Of a DNA stretch of 64,000 nucleotides, positions 63,507-64,000 are shown piece after piece. The notes beneath the pieces were generated by a model. The model was not told where the DNA came from, ran no database searches, and worked only from the letters and a program-made list of their open reading frames with translations. The DNA is from Rudaea sp. 3F27F6 (GTDB lineage: Bacteria; Pseudomonadota; Gammaproteobacteria; Xanthomonadales; Rhodanobacteraceae): assembly GCF_005503555.1 (NCBI RefSeq), contig NZ_SCNG01000002.1:682001-746000 (forward strand), written 5' to 3'. Numbering within the stretch: position 1 is the stretch's first letter; each line of letters starts with the position of its first letter. The position numbers and the translations under genes are program-made.

Positions 63507-64000
63507 ATGCAATGCCGCCTCGCTCTCGCACTTGCGTTGACTGTGTTCGCTGTTGCTTGCGCCCCGGCGCAGAAACCGGACCCGGCGCCGTTCTTCCATA
63601 TCGACCCGGTGCGCCCGGTTGCGGAATTGTTGCCGGCCGCGCTGGCGGCAAAACCGCCGGCCGAGCAAGGCGAATTTCGCCAATCCGATCTGGTCGAACT
63701 CGTCACCCTCGACCCGGCAATCAAACTCGACATTCGCTACGCAACGACGCGCAATTTCCTCGGCACGCCGCTCTACAGTCAGGCGCGCGCGTTTCTGCAG
63801 CGTCCTGCGGCGGAAGCACTCGTACGCGTCGAGCATGCGTTGGCGCAGGACGGCTACGGCCTGCTCGTGCACGACGCCTACCGGCCGTGGTACGTGACCA
63901 AGATATTCTGGGACGCAACGCCGCCCGACAAACATGAGTTCGTCGCCGATCCGGCCACCGGCTCGCGCCACAACCGCGGCTGCGCGGTCGACCTGACTTT
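63507..64000 (+). CDS. D-alanyl-D-alanine dipeptidase, VanX/DdpX-like, lipoprotein, 3' end outside window
   Basis: At least 164 residues; the end lies beyond the window. A signal peptide ends in AVAC, a lipobox (Cys18), so the protein is likely membrane-anchored. The M15D zinc motif SRHNRGCAVDLT (SxHxxGxAxD, about 152-163) is seen at the end, with the upstream DIRYATTRNFLGTPLYSQARAFLQ and VHDAYRPWYV blocks of VanX/DdpX. These enzymes split D-Ala-D-Ala; in non-resistant bacteria the role is often peptidoglycan nutrient recycling. No vanHA-type genes are adjacent within the window. Confidence 0.9.
   Translation, partial: MQCRLALALALTVFAVACAPAQKPDPAPFFHIDPVRPVAELLPAALAAKPPAEQGEFRQSDLVELVTLDPAIKLDIRYATTRNFLGTPLYSQARAFLQRPAAEALVRVEHALAQDGYGLLVHDAYRPWYVTKIFWDATPPDKHEFVADPATGSRHNRGCAVDLT

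Overview
This 64 kb window is a high-GC chromosomal segment of ordinary housekeeping and envelope genes. It looks like a Xanthomonadales gammaproteobacterium, perhaps Rhodanobacteraceae (Dokdonella/Rudaea-like); that placement is inference. The support is a set of large TonB-dependent receptors (one Oar-like, one with an STN domain), an ECF sigma/FecR pair, exported peptidases, PpnN, AceK, FadH, monothiol Grx4 and many short structured intergenic repeats. I see no rRNA, tRNA, CRISPR array, prophage or complete insertion sequence.

Layout. 1-8 kb: partial exported protein, EF-G-like GTPase, DUF2235 hydrolase, TIGR01777 epimerase, exported hypothetical protein, YceH, prephenate dehydrogenase. 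8-15 kb: FucP/GluP-type sugar transporter with a LacI-like operator candidate, SET-domain methyltransferase, RNase T2, an 0.8 kb structured repeat region, transaldolase, PpnN. 15-23 kb: Oar-like TonB receptor, OlsF-like double acyltransferase, MarC, Grx4-SDR pair, Fe-SOD. 23-32 kb: tandem retropepsin-like protein, purEK, Trm112-like protein, nadC, gluzincin-type protein, UvrD carrying an in-frame repeat. 32-39 kb: an ECF sigma, FecR, STN-type TonB receptor and S9 peptidase, all on the minus strand, which looks like one cell-surface signalling and uptake unit. 39-48 kb: ankyrin protein, a MotA-like/MotB-like proton-channel pair without flagellar genes, divergent Lrp/alanine dehydrogenase, a third TonB receptor, class A acid phosphatase. 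48-64 kb: second copy of the structured repeat, methyltransferase-RluE pair, exported methyltransferase, AceK, trypsin-like protease, exported alpha/alpha-toroid-like protein, TldD, SYLF lipoprotein, 2OG-Fe(II) oxygenase, FadH, TIGR03118 protein, and a partial VanX-like dipeptidase.

The most unusual signal is not a protein. A dispersed element of about 270 bp at 11618-11889 and 48382-48650, with a partial inverted third copy at 11245-11330, folds into a chain of six hairpins. Several stems differ in sequence between copies yet stay paired, so structure rather than sequence is conserved. At least four other repeat types are scattered between genes: a ~130 bp inverted repeat, a CCACGGAT-type palindrome, REP-like GTCATTCC palindromes, and an ATTCGGGATT-type element that sits in frame inside uvrD.

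Starts were chosen by family length, signal peptide and Shine-Dalgarno match. No database search was possible, so function calls rest on motifs and remembered family features.
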